DNA of 64,000 bases from Caprimulgus europaeus (taxonomy: Eukaryota; Chordata; Aves; Caprimulgiformes; Caprimulgidae): contig OU015525.1 in the NCBI GenBank assembly GCA_907165065.1, forward strand, positions 825,754 through 889,753, in the 5' to 3' direction. Each line of letters opens with the position of its first letter. Within the stretch, counting starts at the first letter, position 1. The notes below the pieces were generated by a model that worked only from the letters and a program-made list of their open reading frames with translations, was not told the DNA's origin and searched no databases. Positions 9,866 through 53,041 of this stretch are shown here, in pieces. The position numbers and the translations under genes are program-made.

Positions 9866-12800
9866 TTCATTTTCATTTTCATTTTCATTTTCATTTTCAT
9901 TTTCATTTTCATTTTCATTTTATTTAACTCCAATCATTAAATTGTTCTTCTCTCAACCCACAAATCTCACCTTCACCCCTCTGATTCTCTCCCCTATTCC
10001 CTGCTTGGGGGGGGGTGGGGGGTGTGCGAGCGGCTGCGTGGTGTTTGCCTGCCAGCCAAGTGAAACCACCACAAACCTTTTTTTCTGGGAAAAAACCCGT
10101 TTCTCCACAGGCTTTGGACCCACACCAGGGCTCTGGATCCAGGCCATGGCCTTGTCCCCCCGTTACCTGTAGATGTCACACTCAGAGAGACAGATCTCCT
10201 CATCCACAGCGTCCCACAGCAGCGGCTTCAGGGCGTTGAAATCCTCCCGCACGGCAGAGAAGAGGCTGCAGTTGACGGCGTTCACCACCTGAAGAGACCA
10301 AGGGGGGTCTGTGAGGGGAGCAGGGGTGGGGTCTGTGAGGGGAGCAGGGGTGGGGGTCTGTGAGGGGAGCAGGGGTGGGGTCTGTGAGGGGAGCAGGGGT
10401 GGGGGCTGTGAGGGGAGCAGGGGTGGGGTCTGTGAGAGGAGCAGGGGTGGGGTCTGTGAGGGGAGCAGGGGTGGGGGTCTGTGAGGGGAGCAGGGGTGGG
10501 GGTCTGTGAGGGGAGCAGGGGTAGGGGTCTGTGAGGGGAGCAGGGGTGGGGTCTGGGAGGGGAGCAGGGGTGGGGTCTGTGAGAGGAGCAGGGGTGGGGG
10601 TCTGTGAGAGGAGCAGGGGTGGGGGTCTGTGAGAGGAGCAGGGGTGGGGGCTGTGAGGGGAGCAGGGGTGGGGGCTGTGAGGGGAGCAGGGGTGGGGGCT
10701 GTGGGGGGAGCAGGGGTGGGGTCTGTGGGGGGAGCAGGGGTGGGGTCTGTGGGGGGAGCAGGGGTGGGGGCTGTGAGGGGAGCAGGGGTGGGGTCTGGGA
10801 GGGGAGCAGGGGTGGGGTCTGGGAGGGGAGCAGGGGTGGGGTCTGGGAGGGGAGCAGGGTGATGCTGCCTGTCCTCTGCCCCACCACCCCCCTGCCACGC
10901 TCCATGGGGCTCATCCCATCCCTCCTCCATCGAGAGGAGGTGCTGGAGACGATGGAGAGGGAGAAGGAAGATGGGCAGGAGCTGCTGCGGGAGGTCATGG
11001 CACAGAGGTGGCAGGAAGGAGGCAGGGAGCAGGGGAGAAACAAGACTGGGGAGGGAAAACTCATCAGAGGGTCTCTGGGGCAAACACAGCCACCAAATCC
11101 CAGAGCTGCCTGGATTGGAAAAGCCCTTTGAGCTCATGGAGTCCAACCATGAACCCAACACTGCCCAGTCCCCACTGACCCCTGTCCCTCAGCCCCAGGT
11201 CTAAGTCGTGCCGCTGTGGAAGGCCCTGTCCAACCATTGGGCTCTTATTCTGTTTCAATCTCTCTCTTAATTCACCCCAATATCAGGTTTTAATTGAACC
11301 TTCTTTCCACACAGGACCCAGAGTCCATAACGCTCCTGAGAGCCTGGAGAGAAGGAGGCTGAGGGGAGACCTTCTGGCTCTGTCCAAGTCCCTGACAGGA
11401 GGGTGCAGAGAGGTGGGGGTGGGTCTGTTCCACCAAGGAGCAAGGGACAGGACAAGAGGAAATGGGCTCCAGTTGTGGCCAGGGCAGCTGAGATGGGATG
11501 TGAGGAAGAATTTCTTTGCTGAAAGGGTTCTGAGGCATTGGAAGGGGTTGCCCAGGGCAGTGGTGGAGTCCCCATCCCTGGAGGTGTTTAAAAGCCAGGC
11601 AGATGTGGTGCTGAGGGACATGGGTTAGAGGTGGAGTTGGCAGTGTTGGGTTCATGGTTGGACTCGATGATTTTAAAGGTCTTTCCCAACCAAAACCCTT
11701 CTCTGGCTCTATGAACCATGTGCCCGGGGAAGGAGCAGCCCAACCACGGCTGGCAAGGAGAACCCCACCAGGGAGAGGCTGCTCCCAAAGAGGAGTGAAG
11801 CTGATGAAGGAAAACACCCTGGGACAGCTCTTGGAACAGCCACCCCACAAACCTCATCCCAGGAAGGATGAGGAGAACCTCACCCTTGGGCTGACAGAGC
11901 TGGAGCAGGGCATGGCAGGGGAACAGGCACCCGGGGTCACAGCAGCGCGGGGGGGGCTCCCTGGAGAAGGGGACACTCCCCCAGCAGGTCCACCCCACCC
12001 TTCCTCCAGGACAGGGGCAGGAGGGGTGGGCAGGGGGGCAGGAGGGGTGAGCAGGGGGGCAGGAGGTGCAGGAGGGGTGGGCAGGTGGGCAGGAGGGGTG
12101 GGCAGGGCTGCAGGAGGGGTGGGCAGGGCTGCAGGAGGGGTGGGCAGGGGGCAGGAGGGGTGAGCAGGGGGCAGGAGGGGGGAGCAGGGGGGCAGGAGGG
12201 GTGAGCAGGGGGCAGGAGGGGTGAGCAGGGGGCAGGAGGGGTGAGCAGGGGGCAGGAGGTGCAGGAGGGGTGGGCAGGGCGGCAGGAGGGGTGAGCAGGG
12301 GGGCAGGAGGGGCGAGCAGGGCGGCAGGAGGGGCGAGCAGGGGGCAGGAGGGGTGAGCAGGGGTGGGCAGGGCGGCAGGAGGTGCAGGAGGGGTGAGCAG
12401 GGCGGCAGGAGGGGTGAGCAGGGCGGCAGGGGGGGTGAGCAGGGCGGCAGGAGGGGCGGGCAGGGGGGCAGGAGGGGCGGGCAGGGGGGCAGGAGGGGCG
12501 GGCAGGGGGGCAGGAGGGGCGAGCAGGGGGCAGGAGGTGCAGGAGGGGTGGGCAGGGCGGCAGGAGGGGTGGGCAGGGGGGCAGGAGGGGTGGGCAGGGG
12601 GGCAGGAGGGGTGGGCAGGGCTGCAGGAGGGGTGAGCAGGGGGGCAGGAGGGGTGAGCAGGGGGGCAGGAGGGGTGAGCAGGGGGGCAGGAGGGGTGAGC
12701 AGGGGGGCAGGAGGGGTGAGCAGGGAGGCAGGAGGGGTGAGCAGGGCTGCAGGGGGGGTGAGCAGGGGGGCAGGAGGGGTGGGCAGGGGGGCAGGGGCTG

Positions 12801-15800
12801 TGAGCAGGGGGGCAGGAGGGGTGAGCAGGGCGGCAGGAGGGGTGAGCAGGGGGGCAGGAGGGGGGAGCAGGGGGGCAGGAGGGGGGAGCAGGGCGGCAGG
12901 AGGGGGGAGCAGGGCGGCAGGAGGTGCAGGAGGGGTGGGCAGGGCGGCAGGAGGGGTGGGCAGGGGGGCAGGAGGGGCGAGCAGGGGGCCAGGAGGTGGG
13001 AGCAGGGCTGCAGGAGGGGTCAGCAGGGCTGCAGGAGGGGTCAGCAGGGCGGCAGGAGGGGTCAGCAGGGGGGCAGCAGTGGGGCAGCAGGGGTGAGCAG
13101 AGGGGCAGGAGGGGGGAGCAGGGGGGCAGGAGAGGGGGGAGCAGGGGGGCAGGAGGGGGGAGCAGGGCTGCAGGAGGGGTGAGCAGAGGGGCAGGAGGGG
13201 TCAGCAGGGGGGCAGGAGGGGTGGGCAGGGCTGCAGGAGCCCCCTGGCCATGGGCTGCTGGGCTCACATACCCAGTTGAGGCTCGGCTCCCGGCTGAACT
13301 CGTGGCTCTTGGCGGCGCTGAAGTCGTAGTCCGGGCGGAAGGACTCGTTGAGCGTCGCGATCAGGTAGAAGAGGGTCTTGCGGCTGCACTTGTCGCTCAG
13401 GGGGCCCTCCTCGTCCCCACCCTGACTTTTACTGAGCCTGAGAGAGAGCAGCAGGGTCAGCAGAGAGCCCAGGGGGCCAAGAAGGCCAAGGGCATCCTGG
13501 CCTGGATCAGCACCAGTGTGGCCAGTAGGAGCAGGGAAGTTCTCTTCCCCCTGCCCTGGGCACTGGTGAGGCCACAGCTCGAGTGCTGGGGTCAGTGTTG
13601 GGCCCCTGAGTCCAAGAAGGCCCTGGAGGTGCTGGAGCGTGTCCAGAGAAGGGAGCGGAGCTGGGGAAGGGTCTGGAGCACAAGTGTGCTGAGTTCAGGC
13701 TGAGGGAACTGGGGGTGCTGAGCCTGGAGAGAAGGAGGCTGAGGGGAGACCTTCTGGCTCTGTCCAAGTCCCTGCAAGGAGGGTGGAGAGAGGTGGGGGT
13801 GGGTCTGTTCCACCAAGGACCAAGGGACAGGACAAGAGGAAATGGGCTCCAGTTGTGGCCAGGGCAGTTGAGATGGGATGTGAGGAAGAATTTCTTTGCT
13901 GAAAGGGTTCTGAGGCATTGGCAGGGGTTGCCCAGGGCAGTGGTGGAGTCCCCATCCCTGGAGGGACTGAAGAGTCGTGTAGACACAGTGCTGAGGGACA
14001 TGGGTCAGTGGTGGAGTTGGCCATGTTGGATTCATGGTTGGACTCAAGGAGCTTCAAGGTCTTCTCCAACCTCAATGATTCAATGATTCTCACTCTAAAT
14101 CCACCCCAAGCTTCTCTCAACCCCTCTCTCTGCTCTTTCATTGCTCCTTCCACCATCACCATTTCTCTGGCCAGGGCAACGTTCTCTAGACCATCCCCAC
14201 ACCTTCCAACCCCTGTGTCCTACAGACTGGAGTGACACAGGGCTTGGGGACACCACAGCAATTCCCTTGGCACCACGAGCTGATGAGCCTGAACACGGAG
14301 TCCCCATCCCTGGAGGTGTTTAAAAGCCATGGAGATGAGGTGCTGAGGGACATGGGTTAGAGGTGGAGTTGGCAGTGTTGGGTTCATGGTTGGACTTGAT
14401 GATCTCAAAGGTCTTTTCCACCCTCAATGATGTGACCAGTCCATGACCCAGCAGAGCAGCCAGCCCAGTGCCACAGCAATGAGACCAACCCCCACCAACA
14501 GGTCACTCCCTGCACGAGTCCCAACCCCCACCCACAGACACGCCGCTGCTCTGGGATGTGGAGCAGATCAAGAGAAGCTCCCCCAGCCCCTGGTACCTGC
14601 TGGGGCTGATCCCCGTGGTCTGTGGAGGTGACAGGGCCTCCAGGACGTGGGGCTGACCCTCCTGGCAGAACTGCTTGAACATGTGTTTGTCATCACCAGC
14701 CATCTTGCACGAGTAGCTCTCGATCCTGCGGGGAAACACACGGCACCAGGCTTGAGGCCAGCCCAGCCACTAGCCCAGGGCCAGCAGGATTTGGCCAGCA
14801 GCACCATGGGGATGGTGGGTACTCAGATGAAGAAGTCAGCATGGACAATCTCCACTCCTCAGGAGCAACCTTCCCTGGTCTTAGCTCTGTTCAAGGCAGC
14901 CAGGGTTGGCACCAACCCCTGGGTGCACACGGGTGTGGATGCATGGAGTGCCAGATGTTCACCCTGAGGAGGCACAGCAGAGCCTGGCTGAGCTCAACTG
15001 CTCTTCCAGGGCCACCAAAGCCACCCCAACCACCTCCCCCTGTGCTCTCCCACCTCACTGCCAGCACGAGAAGTTCAGAAGTGCCTCAGCACTGCAATGT
15101 CCCAGCTTAGCCCAGCAAGACAAACTGGTGCCAGGAGTAACCCCAGAAAGGAGCCCATCAGCCAGCACCAGAAATAGACCCAGAGCTGGAGAAGGACCAA
15201 GGTCCTGGCACCCAGCTCAGCACCAGGGGTTCGTGCTGCTGCCCTGAGCCGAGGTGGCTGCCAGCTCCTGAGCCCAAAGGACCCGGCCAGGGGACCCTGA
15301 AAAGCTTTTCCAAGTGTCTGGTGGGTGCCACTGCCCAGATCTGACACCAAAGCAATTGTGGGGGACAGAGGGGACAGGAGGTGACAATGTGGGCTGGCAG
15401 CACAGAGCCAATAACCGTGTCCTAAGCTGCACCCAGAGCAGCGTGGGCAGCAGGGCCAGGGAGGGGATTCTGCCCCTCTGCTCCGCTCTCCTGAGACCCC
15501 CCCTGCAGTGCTGCCTCCAGTGCTGGGGCCACCAACAGCACAAGGACATGGAGCTACTGGAGCCAGCCCAGAGGAGGCCACGAGGATGATGCCAGGGCTG
15601 GAGCAGCTCTGCTGTGAGGACAGGCTGAGAGAGTTGGGGCTGTTCAGCCTGGAGAAGAGAAGGCTCCAGGGAGACCTTCCAGTGGCCTCCCAGTACCTGA
15701 AGGGGCTCCAGGAAGGCTGGGGAGGGACTTTGGCCAAGGGCAGGGAGTGACAGGACAAGGGGTGATGGCTTGAAAGTGGCAGAGGGGAGATGGAGCTGAG

Positions 15801-16390
15801 ATGTGAGGAAGAAATTGTTTGGTGTGAGGGTGGTGAGACCCTGGCCCAGGTTGGCCAGAGAAGCTGTGGCTGCTCCTCCCTGGAAGTGTTCTGGGCCAGG
15901 CTGGATGAGGCTTTGAGCAACCTGGTCTAGTGGAAGGTGTCCCTGCTGCTGGCAGGGGGGTTGGGACTGGATGAGCTTTAAGGTCCCTTCCCACCCAAAC
16001 CAGTCTGGGATTTGATGATAAAGAAGAAATTGGTGACACTGAGGGTGGGGAGACCCTGGCCCAGGTTGCCCAGAGAGGTGGTAGAAGCCCCATCCCTGGA
16101 AACATTCAAGGTCAGGTTGGATGGGGCTGTGAGCAACCTGCTCTGGTTGGAGATGTCCCTGTCCCTGCAGGGGGTGGGACTGGATGATCTCTAAAGACCC
16201 TCCCACCCCAAACCCCTGTGTGATTCCATGTCCCAGCAGTGATCCCAGGCTCAGGCTGGCTCAGTGCTCTGCTCCCAGGAGGAGGCAGCAGAGCCACCCG
16301 CCCTCACCTGCCGATGATGTGAGCGTCCCCCGTCTCCACCGTCAGCTGGGAGTTGATGGCTTCGAAACTGGAGTTCTCCAACAGCTTCAT
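6920..16390 (-). CDS. MAF1: MAF1, repressor of RNA polymerase III transcription (7 coding exons, 253 aa)
   Basis: MAF1 binds RNA polymerase III and TFIIIB and shuts down tRNA and 5S synthesis under stress; mTORC1 phosphorylation blocks it. Coding exons on the minus strand: 16390-16308, 14725-14597, 13437-13272, 10288-10167, 9174-9055, 7924-7805 and 6941-6920. All junctions have GT/AG ends and compatible phase. The protein starts [18 protein letters not shown] and contains [68 protein letters not shown] and an acidic tail. The mTOR-site serines S60, S68 and S75 are at the same positions as in human ([16 protein letters not shown]). Human MAF1 has 256 residues. The last exon codes only six residues (LQVICM; human VPVICI). 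It is divergent from the gene at 19476. Confidence 0.96.
7115..7755 (+). mobile_element. Solo LTR, avian ERVL-like, in MAF1 intron 6
   Basis: It runs from tgtcctgcttctgctagg to gtgaaaccaccaca (TG...CA ends). The flanks ctcct (7110-7114) and ctccc (7756-7760) look like an eroded 5-bp target-site duplication. A short attatt-rich simple repeat lies at 7555-7612, and the conserved 3' part (gcgagcgagcggctgcg) follows. It ends 50 bases from MAF1 exon 6. Confidence 0.85.
7770..7792. repeat. Poly(C) tract next to MAF1 exon 6
   Basis: About 20 consecutive C on the plus strand, between the solo LTR and the splice donor of MAF1 exon 6. It is poly(G) in the MAF1 transcript, about 13 bases after the donor. 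Confidence 0.9.
8150..8470 (-). mobile_element. CR1 LINE 3' fragment in MAF1 intron 5
   Basis: Shares the CR1 3' tail (gggttgggagggacctcaaa, caacccccctgccagcagca) with the copies at 3525, 15900 and 25200. It contains no intact frame. Confidence 0.8.
8640..9052 (+). mobile_element. CR1 LINE 3' fragment with ORF2 tail, in MAF1 intron 5
   Basis: The plus strand encodes [39 protein letters not shown] and [16 protein letters not shown] of CR1 ORF2. It ends in the (attctggg)n-type octamer repeat typical of CR1 3' ends. It abuts MAF1 exon 5. Confidence 0.88.
9398..10073 (+). mobile_element. Solo LTR, avian ERVL-like, in MAF1 intron 4
   Basis: Ends are tgtccaggtttcactagg and gtgaaaccaccaca. The flanks aactt (9393-9397) and aacct (10074-10078) resemble a 5-bp target-site duplication with one change. 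It contains an (ATT)n run (9805-9864) followed by a (TTTCAT)n run (9865-9920). It ends 93 bases from MAF1 exon 4. Confidence 0.86.
10300..10862. repeat. Minisatellite, about 24-bp unit, in MAF1 intron 3
   Basis: Roughly 23 copies of gtctgtgaggggagcaggggtggg. On the MAF1 (minus) strand each copy reads ctgctcccctcacag, a pyrimidine stretch followed by CAG, so each could pass for a weak 3' splice site just upstream of exon 4. Confidence 0.93.
11093..11700. mobile_element. Two opposed CR1 fragments in MAF1 intron 3
   Basis: 11093-11205 is a short minus-strand CR1 3' end. 11330-11700 is a plus-strand ORF2 tail with [25 protein letters not shown] and [12 protein letters not shown] short unique stretch separates them. 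Confidence 0.8.
12008..13245. repeat. Minisatellite, about 20-21-bp unit, in MAF1 intron 3
   Basis: About 60 copies of ggcaggaggggtgagcaggg with t/g, ggg/gct and small spacing changes. It stops only 25-30 bases from the exon 3 splice donor (13271). Confidence 0.93.
13440..14085 (+). mobile_element. CR1 LINE ORF2 fragment in MAF1 intron 2
   Basis: The plus strand encodes [31 protein letters not shown] and, after a frame change, [13 protein letters not shown] to [14 protein letters not shown] of the CR1 ORF2 C-terminus. It is broken by frameshifts and starts immediately next to exon 3. Confidence 0.88.
14086..14440. repeat. Single-copy-like segment plus CR1 tail, duplicated at 20250-20590
   Basis: The segment starting tcactctaaatccacccc and ending in a CR1 tail (gagtccccatccctggaggt) recurs nearly identically about 6.17 kb away, in the same orientation, in intron 1 of the plus-strand gene. 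It is either an unnamed interspersed repeat or a local duplication. Confidence 0.7.
15400..16240 (+). mobile_element. CR1 LINE fragments in MAF1 intron 1
   Basis: 15400-16010 encodes pieces of CR1 ORF2 ([20 protein letters not shown] and the following region) and ends in a CR1 3' tail. 16010-16240 is a second CR1 3' piece (gaaattggtgacactgaggg). The gap between them is small. Confidence 0.82.
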
Positions 16391-16479
16391 CCCGGCCCCT
16401 GGAGCGCGTCCCTGCGGCAGCGGCTGCGGGGCGGGCGGAGCCTGCGGGGACACAGAGCCCTGGAGGTGAGGAGGAGACC

Positions 16480-17160
16480 CCAGGGGACACAGTGAGGAGA
16501 CCCCAGGTGACACCATGGCCCACGGGCTGTGGCTGTGAGGAGACCCCAGGTGACACCATGGCCCAGGGGCTGTGGTTGTGGGGAGACCCCAGGTGACACC
16601 ATGGCCCACGGGCTGTGGCTGTGAGGAGACCCCAGGGGATACCATGGCCCAGGGGCTGTGAGGAGACCCCAGGTGACACCATGGCCCATGGGGCCGTGGT
16701 TGTGAGGAGACCCCAGGGGACACCATGGCCCAGGGGCTGTGGCTGTGAGGATACCCCCGGTGACACCATGGCCCAGGGGCTGTGGTTGTGAGGATACCCC
16801 CGGTGACACCATGGCCCAGGGGCTGTGAGGAGACCCCAGGTGACACCATGGCCCAGGGGCTGTGAGGAGACCCCAGGTGACACCATGGCCCAGGGGCTGT
16901 GAGGAGACCCCAGGTGACACCATGGCCCAGGGGCTGTGGCTGTGAGGAGACCCCAGGTGACACCATGGCCCAGGGGCTGTGGCTGTGAGGAGACCCCAGG
17001 TGACACCATGGCCCAGGGGCTGTGGTTGTGAGACCCCAGGTGACACCATGGCCCAGGGGGCCGTGGCTGTGAGGAGACCCCAGGTGACACCATGGCCCAG
17101 GGGCTGTGGTTGTGAGGAGGTCCCAGGTGACACCATGGCCCAGGGGCTGTGGTCTGGCCA
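16480..17160. repeat. Minisatellite, 43-bp unit, in the MAF1 5' intron
   Basis: About 16 copies of tgacaccatggcccaggggc + tgtggctgtgaggagacccc + agg; some copies lack the internal tgtggc part (37 bp). It begins about 40 bases upstream of the acceptor of the MAF1 ATG exon. Confidence 0.93.
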
Positions 17161-17284
17161 GGTCTGGCAGGACCTCGATGATCTTCAGGAGCTTTCCCAA
17201 TCTCAGGGGTTCTGAGCTCAAAAGGCAGCGCCGAGGCTGGGCAGGGGGAGGGCAGGAAGAGGTGACAGCCCTGGACTGGGACCT

Positions 17285-17712
17285 GAGTGATCCTGTCCTG
17301 TGTGGGACCAGCACCCACTGATCCTGTCCTGTGTGGGACCAGCACCCACTGATCCTGTCCTGTGTGGGACCAGCACCCAATGACCCTGTCCTGTGTGGGA
17401 TCAGCACCCACTGATCCTGTCCTGTGTGGGATCAGCACCCACTGATCCTGTCCCGTGTGGGACCAGCACCCAACTGATCCTGTCCTGTGTGGGACCAGCA
17501 CCCACTGATCCTGTCCTGTGTGGGACCAGCACCCAACTGATCCTGTCCTGTGTGGGACCAGCACCCACTGATCCTGTCCTGTGTGGGACCAGCACCCACT
17601 GATCCCGTCCTGTGTGGGACCAGCACCCACTGATCCTGTCCTGTGTGGGACCAGCACCCACTGATCCTGTCCTGTGTGGGACCAGCACCCACTGATCCTG
17701 TCCTGTGTGGGA
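17285..17712. repeat. Minisatellite, 31-bp unit
   Basis: About 14 copies of tgatcctgtcctgtgtggga + ccagcacccac, very uniform, suggesting recent expansion. Confidence 0.95.
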
Positions 17713-17924
17713 TCACCAAGGGCAGCCACGGGGAGGTGACAGGGACCTGAAGAGCTCAACCTCCAAAGAGGAAAAGGTCAAGGGCAGTTCTGGGGAAGAG
17801 CCCTCAGGCTCCCCGGGATGAAGGTGACCACCCTCATCATCAGGGCTGGGGTCGGGCCCAGGGCTCGCCCAGCCCCGGTATCCCCTGATGGGGAGGGAAA
17901 GGGGACACTGGAGATGGGGGAAGG

Positions 17925-18224
17925 AGGAGGAGAAGGATGAGGAAGAGGAGGAAGAGGAGAAGGACAAGGAAGAAGAGGAGGAGGAAGAGGACAAAGAGGA
18001 GGAGGAAGAAGAGGAGGAGGAATAAGAGGAGGAAGAGGAGGAGGAGGAGGAAGAGGAGGAGGAGGAGGAAGAGGAGGAGGAGGAGGAAGAGGAGGAGGAG
18101 GAGGAGGAGGAGGAGGAGGAGGAAGAGGAAAGGGGAGGAGGAAGAGGAGGAGGAAGAGGAGGAGGAAGAGGAGGAGGAAGAGGAGGAGGAAGAGGAGGAG
18201 GAAGAGGAGGAGGAAGAGGAGGAG

Positions 18225-18256
<32 letters not shown>

Positions 18257-18326
18257 AGAGGAGGAGGAAGAGGAGGAGGAAGAGGAGGAGGAAGAGGAGG
18301 AGGAAGAGGAGGAGGAAGAGGAGGAG

Positions 18327-18358
<32 letters not shown>

Positions 18359-18445
18359 AGAGGAGGAGGAAGAGGAGGAGGAAGAGGAGGAGGAAGACAA
18401 AGGTGAGAAGGAGGAGGAAGAGCAGGAGGAAGAGGAAGAGGAGGG
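17925..18445. repeat. Purine tract (GAGGAGGAA)n, about 500 bp
   Basis: An almost pure G/A plus strand that is mostly a 9-bp repeat. It lies about 200-400 bases from the cluster of promoter motifs shared by MAF1 and the plus-strand gene, inside the MAF1 5' intron. Homopurine mirror repeats like this can form triplex DNA. The poly-Glu and poly-Ser frames are not genes. Confidence 0.95.
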
Positions 18446-18599
18446 GGGTGTTGAAGGGGATCAGGCCCAGACACCGCCCATGGGCAAACAGAGCCGGGCC
18501 CGGCCGCTGCCTGCCCGCCCCGTTGCGGGGGTAGAGGGGGGTGATCCCCTTCCCGGGCCCCCCCCCGCCCTCAGCCCACCGGGCACCCGGCGGCCCCGG

Positions 18600-19475
18600 G
18601 CGGTGACAGCCGCCATCCCGGCATGCCCCGCGCGGCGGACTACAGCTCCCGGCATGCCCCGCGCGGCGGGATAATGGTCGCCACCCAAGCGGACTACAAC
18701 TCCCAGCATGCACCGCGGCCAGCACGCAGCGCCCAGGCGCGCCTGGTCCGCGCGGTGCGTGCTGGGAGTTGTAGTCCGCGGGGGGGATCACCGGGGCTCA
18801 GCCCGTCGGCGGAGGAAGCGGACTTACCGGCGTTTCCTGCTCTCGGTCCCGGCGGGGCCTCTTCGCCGTGACAACTCCTTCAAGCTCGGGGCGTTTGTAA
18901 AGGGCAGAGTCTCCGGGGAAAGCTCGAGGAGGGCGCGTGTGCCTCGGCCGCCGTCCGCCGTCTGGCGCCGGCCCACCGGGCCTCCGCCCACCTCGACATG
19001 TCCCCGAGTGCTCGGGACGGAGCGAGCGGCTGAGCGAGGCCTGGGATTCCCCCCGGGGGTGGCCGAGCGAACGGGCGATCGTCTCCGCAGGCACCGGACG
19101 ACAACAAGCGGCGAGGCCCCACCCGCAGCCTGTCCGTCCCGAACGGCCCCCCTGACAGCCCGCTCCTTCCTATTGGACAGCGGGACTGCCAATCACCGCG
19201 GATCTCTCTTTCTATTGGCTGATCGCGATGTCAGTCAGCACAGCGCGCCCACCCTCCCCGGGGTAAGCCCTGAGGCCCCGCCCACAGACTGGAGCGCTCC
19301 TTGTTCTGATTGGCTGCCGAGGACAAAGACGGGGGGGAGCGGCTGTCAATCAGAATGAGGAGCTACGCCTGAGGGGGCGGGGCGAGATACCGGAACCGGA
19401 ACTCTGGGGGTGGATCCCATTTCCGGCCGGGTTGCGCAGAGGGCGGAAGTGCCGGTGGAAGCGGCGGCGGCGGCG
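18600..19475. promoter_or_regulatory. Bidirectional CpG-island promoter of MAF1 (left) and SHARPIN (right)
   Basis: The shared upstream region of two divergent genes. It holds ZNF143/Staf-type elements (ACTACAACTCCCAGCATGC class) at 18639-18657, 18693-18711 and inverted at 18757-18775. CCAAT boxes lie in either orientation near 19172, 19189, 19214 and 19309. GC boxes (e.g. 19275-19283, 19373-19383) and an ETS-like gcggaagtg near 19444 are also present. No TATA box is seen. In mammals MAF1 and SHARPIN also lie head to head. The factors named are inferred from motif shape only. Confidence 0.75.
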
Positions 19476-51698
<32,223 letters not shown>

Positions 51699-52010
51699 GC
51701 TCCCGTGGGGACCCGGAACCTCCCCCGGAGCCCCCCGGAGCCCCCCTGGAACCCCCCCGGAACCCCCCCCCCGGAGCCCCCCGGAGCTGCTCCTGTCACT
51801 CCCGGTGTGACCCAGCCGGGGCAGGACCGGCCCCACAGCCGGAGCCGGAGCCACGAGTGGGGCAGAGCCACGTGCAGCGGCCGTGGGGCAGGAGAGGACG
51901 GACACGGGGGGGCCGGGGGGGGGGTGGGGGGGCTGCTTGGAGTGCTGCCAGCGGAGCCCCCCCCCCGCGGGGGTCCCAGTAAAGCCGTGTGTGAGCCAGA
52001 GCCCGAGTGG
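51699..52010 (+). other. SHARPIN: SHARPIN 3' UTR with AGTAAA poly(A) signal candidate
   Basis: From the TGA at 51696-51698 the sequence is GC-rich and non-repetitive. AGTAAA, a common variant of AATAAA, lies at 51978-51983 and is followed by gtgtgtgagcc. No AATAAA is seen nearby. Confidence 0.55.
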
Positions 52011-52189
52011 TGGGACCACAACACCCCCCCCCGCCCCACAACCCCCCTCCCCACAACCCCCCCTCCCCACAACCCCCCCTCCCCACAACCCCCCCGCCCC
52101 ACAACCCCCCCAAGGGGGGATCGACCCTCCCACGAGCCCACGGCCCCACGGCACGGGCTGCTGTGGGGAGAACTGTGGGGCAGGGACTG

Positions 52190-53000
52190 TGGGGCAGGGA
52201 GAACCATGGGGCAGATCAATGGGGCAGATCTATGGGGCAGTGCTGTGGGGGGGCAGATCTATGGGGCAGAACCATGGGGCAGACCTATGGGGCAGAGCTA
52301 TGGGGCAGGTGCTATGGGGGCAGATCTATGGGGCAGAACCATGGGGCAGGCGCTATGGGGGCAGATCTATGGGGCAGAACCATGGGGCAGGCGCTATGGG
52401 GCAGAGCTATGGGGCAGATCTATGGGGCACAGCTATGGGGCAGTGCTATGGGGCAGTGCTATGGGGCAGAGCTATGGGGCAGCTCTATGGGGCAGTGCTA
52501 TAGGGCAGATCTATGGGGCAGGAGCTATGGGGCAGAGCTATGGGGCAGATCCATGGGGCAGATCCATGGGGCAGATCCATGGGGCAGATCCGTGGGGCAG
52601 TGCTATGGGGGGGCAGTGCTATGGGGCAGATCTATGGGGCAGGAGCCATGGGGCAGATCTATGGGGCAGAACCATGGGGCAGTGCTATGGGGCAGATCTA
52701 TGGGGCAGTGCTATGGGGGGGCAGTGCTATGGGGGGGCAGGAGCTATGGGGCAGATCCATGGGGCAGATCTATGGGGCAGATCTATGGGGCAGATCTATG
52801 GGGCAGGAGCTATGGGGCAGATCCATGGGGCAGATCCATGGGGCAGATCTATGGGGCAGATCCATGGGGCAGAGCTATGGGGCAGGGGGGCAGGTGCTAT
52901 GGGGCAGATCTATGGGGCAGCTCTATGGGGCAGCTCTATGGGGCAGATCTATGGGGCAGGAGCCATGGGGCAGAGCTATGGGGCAGATCAGATCTATGGG
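52190..53000. repeat. 13-bp minisatellite (tatggggcagatc) between convergent genes
   Basis: About 60 copies of tatggggcagatc, tatggggcagagc and tatggggcagtgc. It fills the space between the 3' ends of SHARPIN (+) and CYC1 (-). Related atggggcag units recur at 56930-58740. Confidence 0.95.
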
Positions 53001-53041
53001 GCAGACCCTCCCCACACATTTTTCCTTCCAAGAACCCAGAT

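Larger units (their letters stand above)
16391..18900 (-). other. MAF1: MAF1 5' UTR: splice acceptor before the ATG exon, and probable non-coding exon 1
   Basis: The ATG exon begins at 16441 after a minus-strand acceptor (gtgtccccgcag). A strong minus-strand donor (cgccg/gtaagtcc) at 18828/18827 sits in the CpG-rich promoter and would end a non-coding first exon. The intron between holds three tandem repeat arrays. The start of transcription is not determined. Confidence 0.6.

Noticed and set aside
17840..18674. Poly-Glu, poly-Ser and poly-Leu/Pro frames
   Set aside because: Translation of the (GAGGAGGAA)n tract.
18708..19358. Plus-strand frame of 216 codons in the promoter
   Set aside because: Composition-driven frame across a CpG island; it contains promoter motifs and resembles no protein I recognise.
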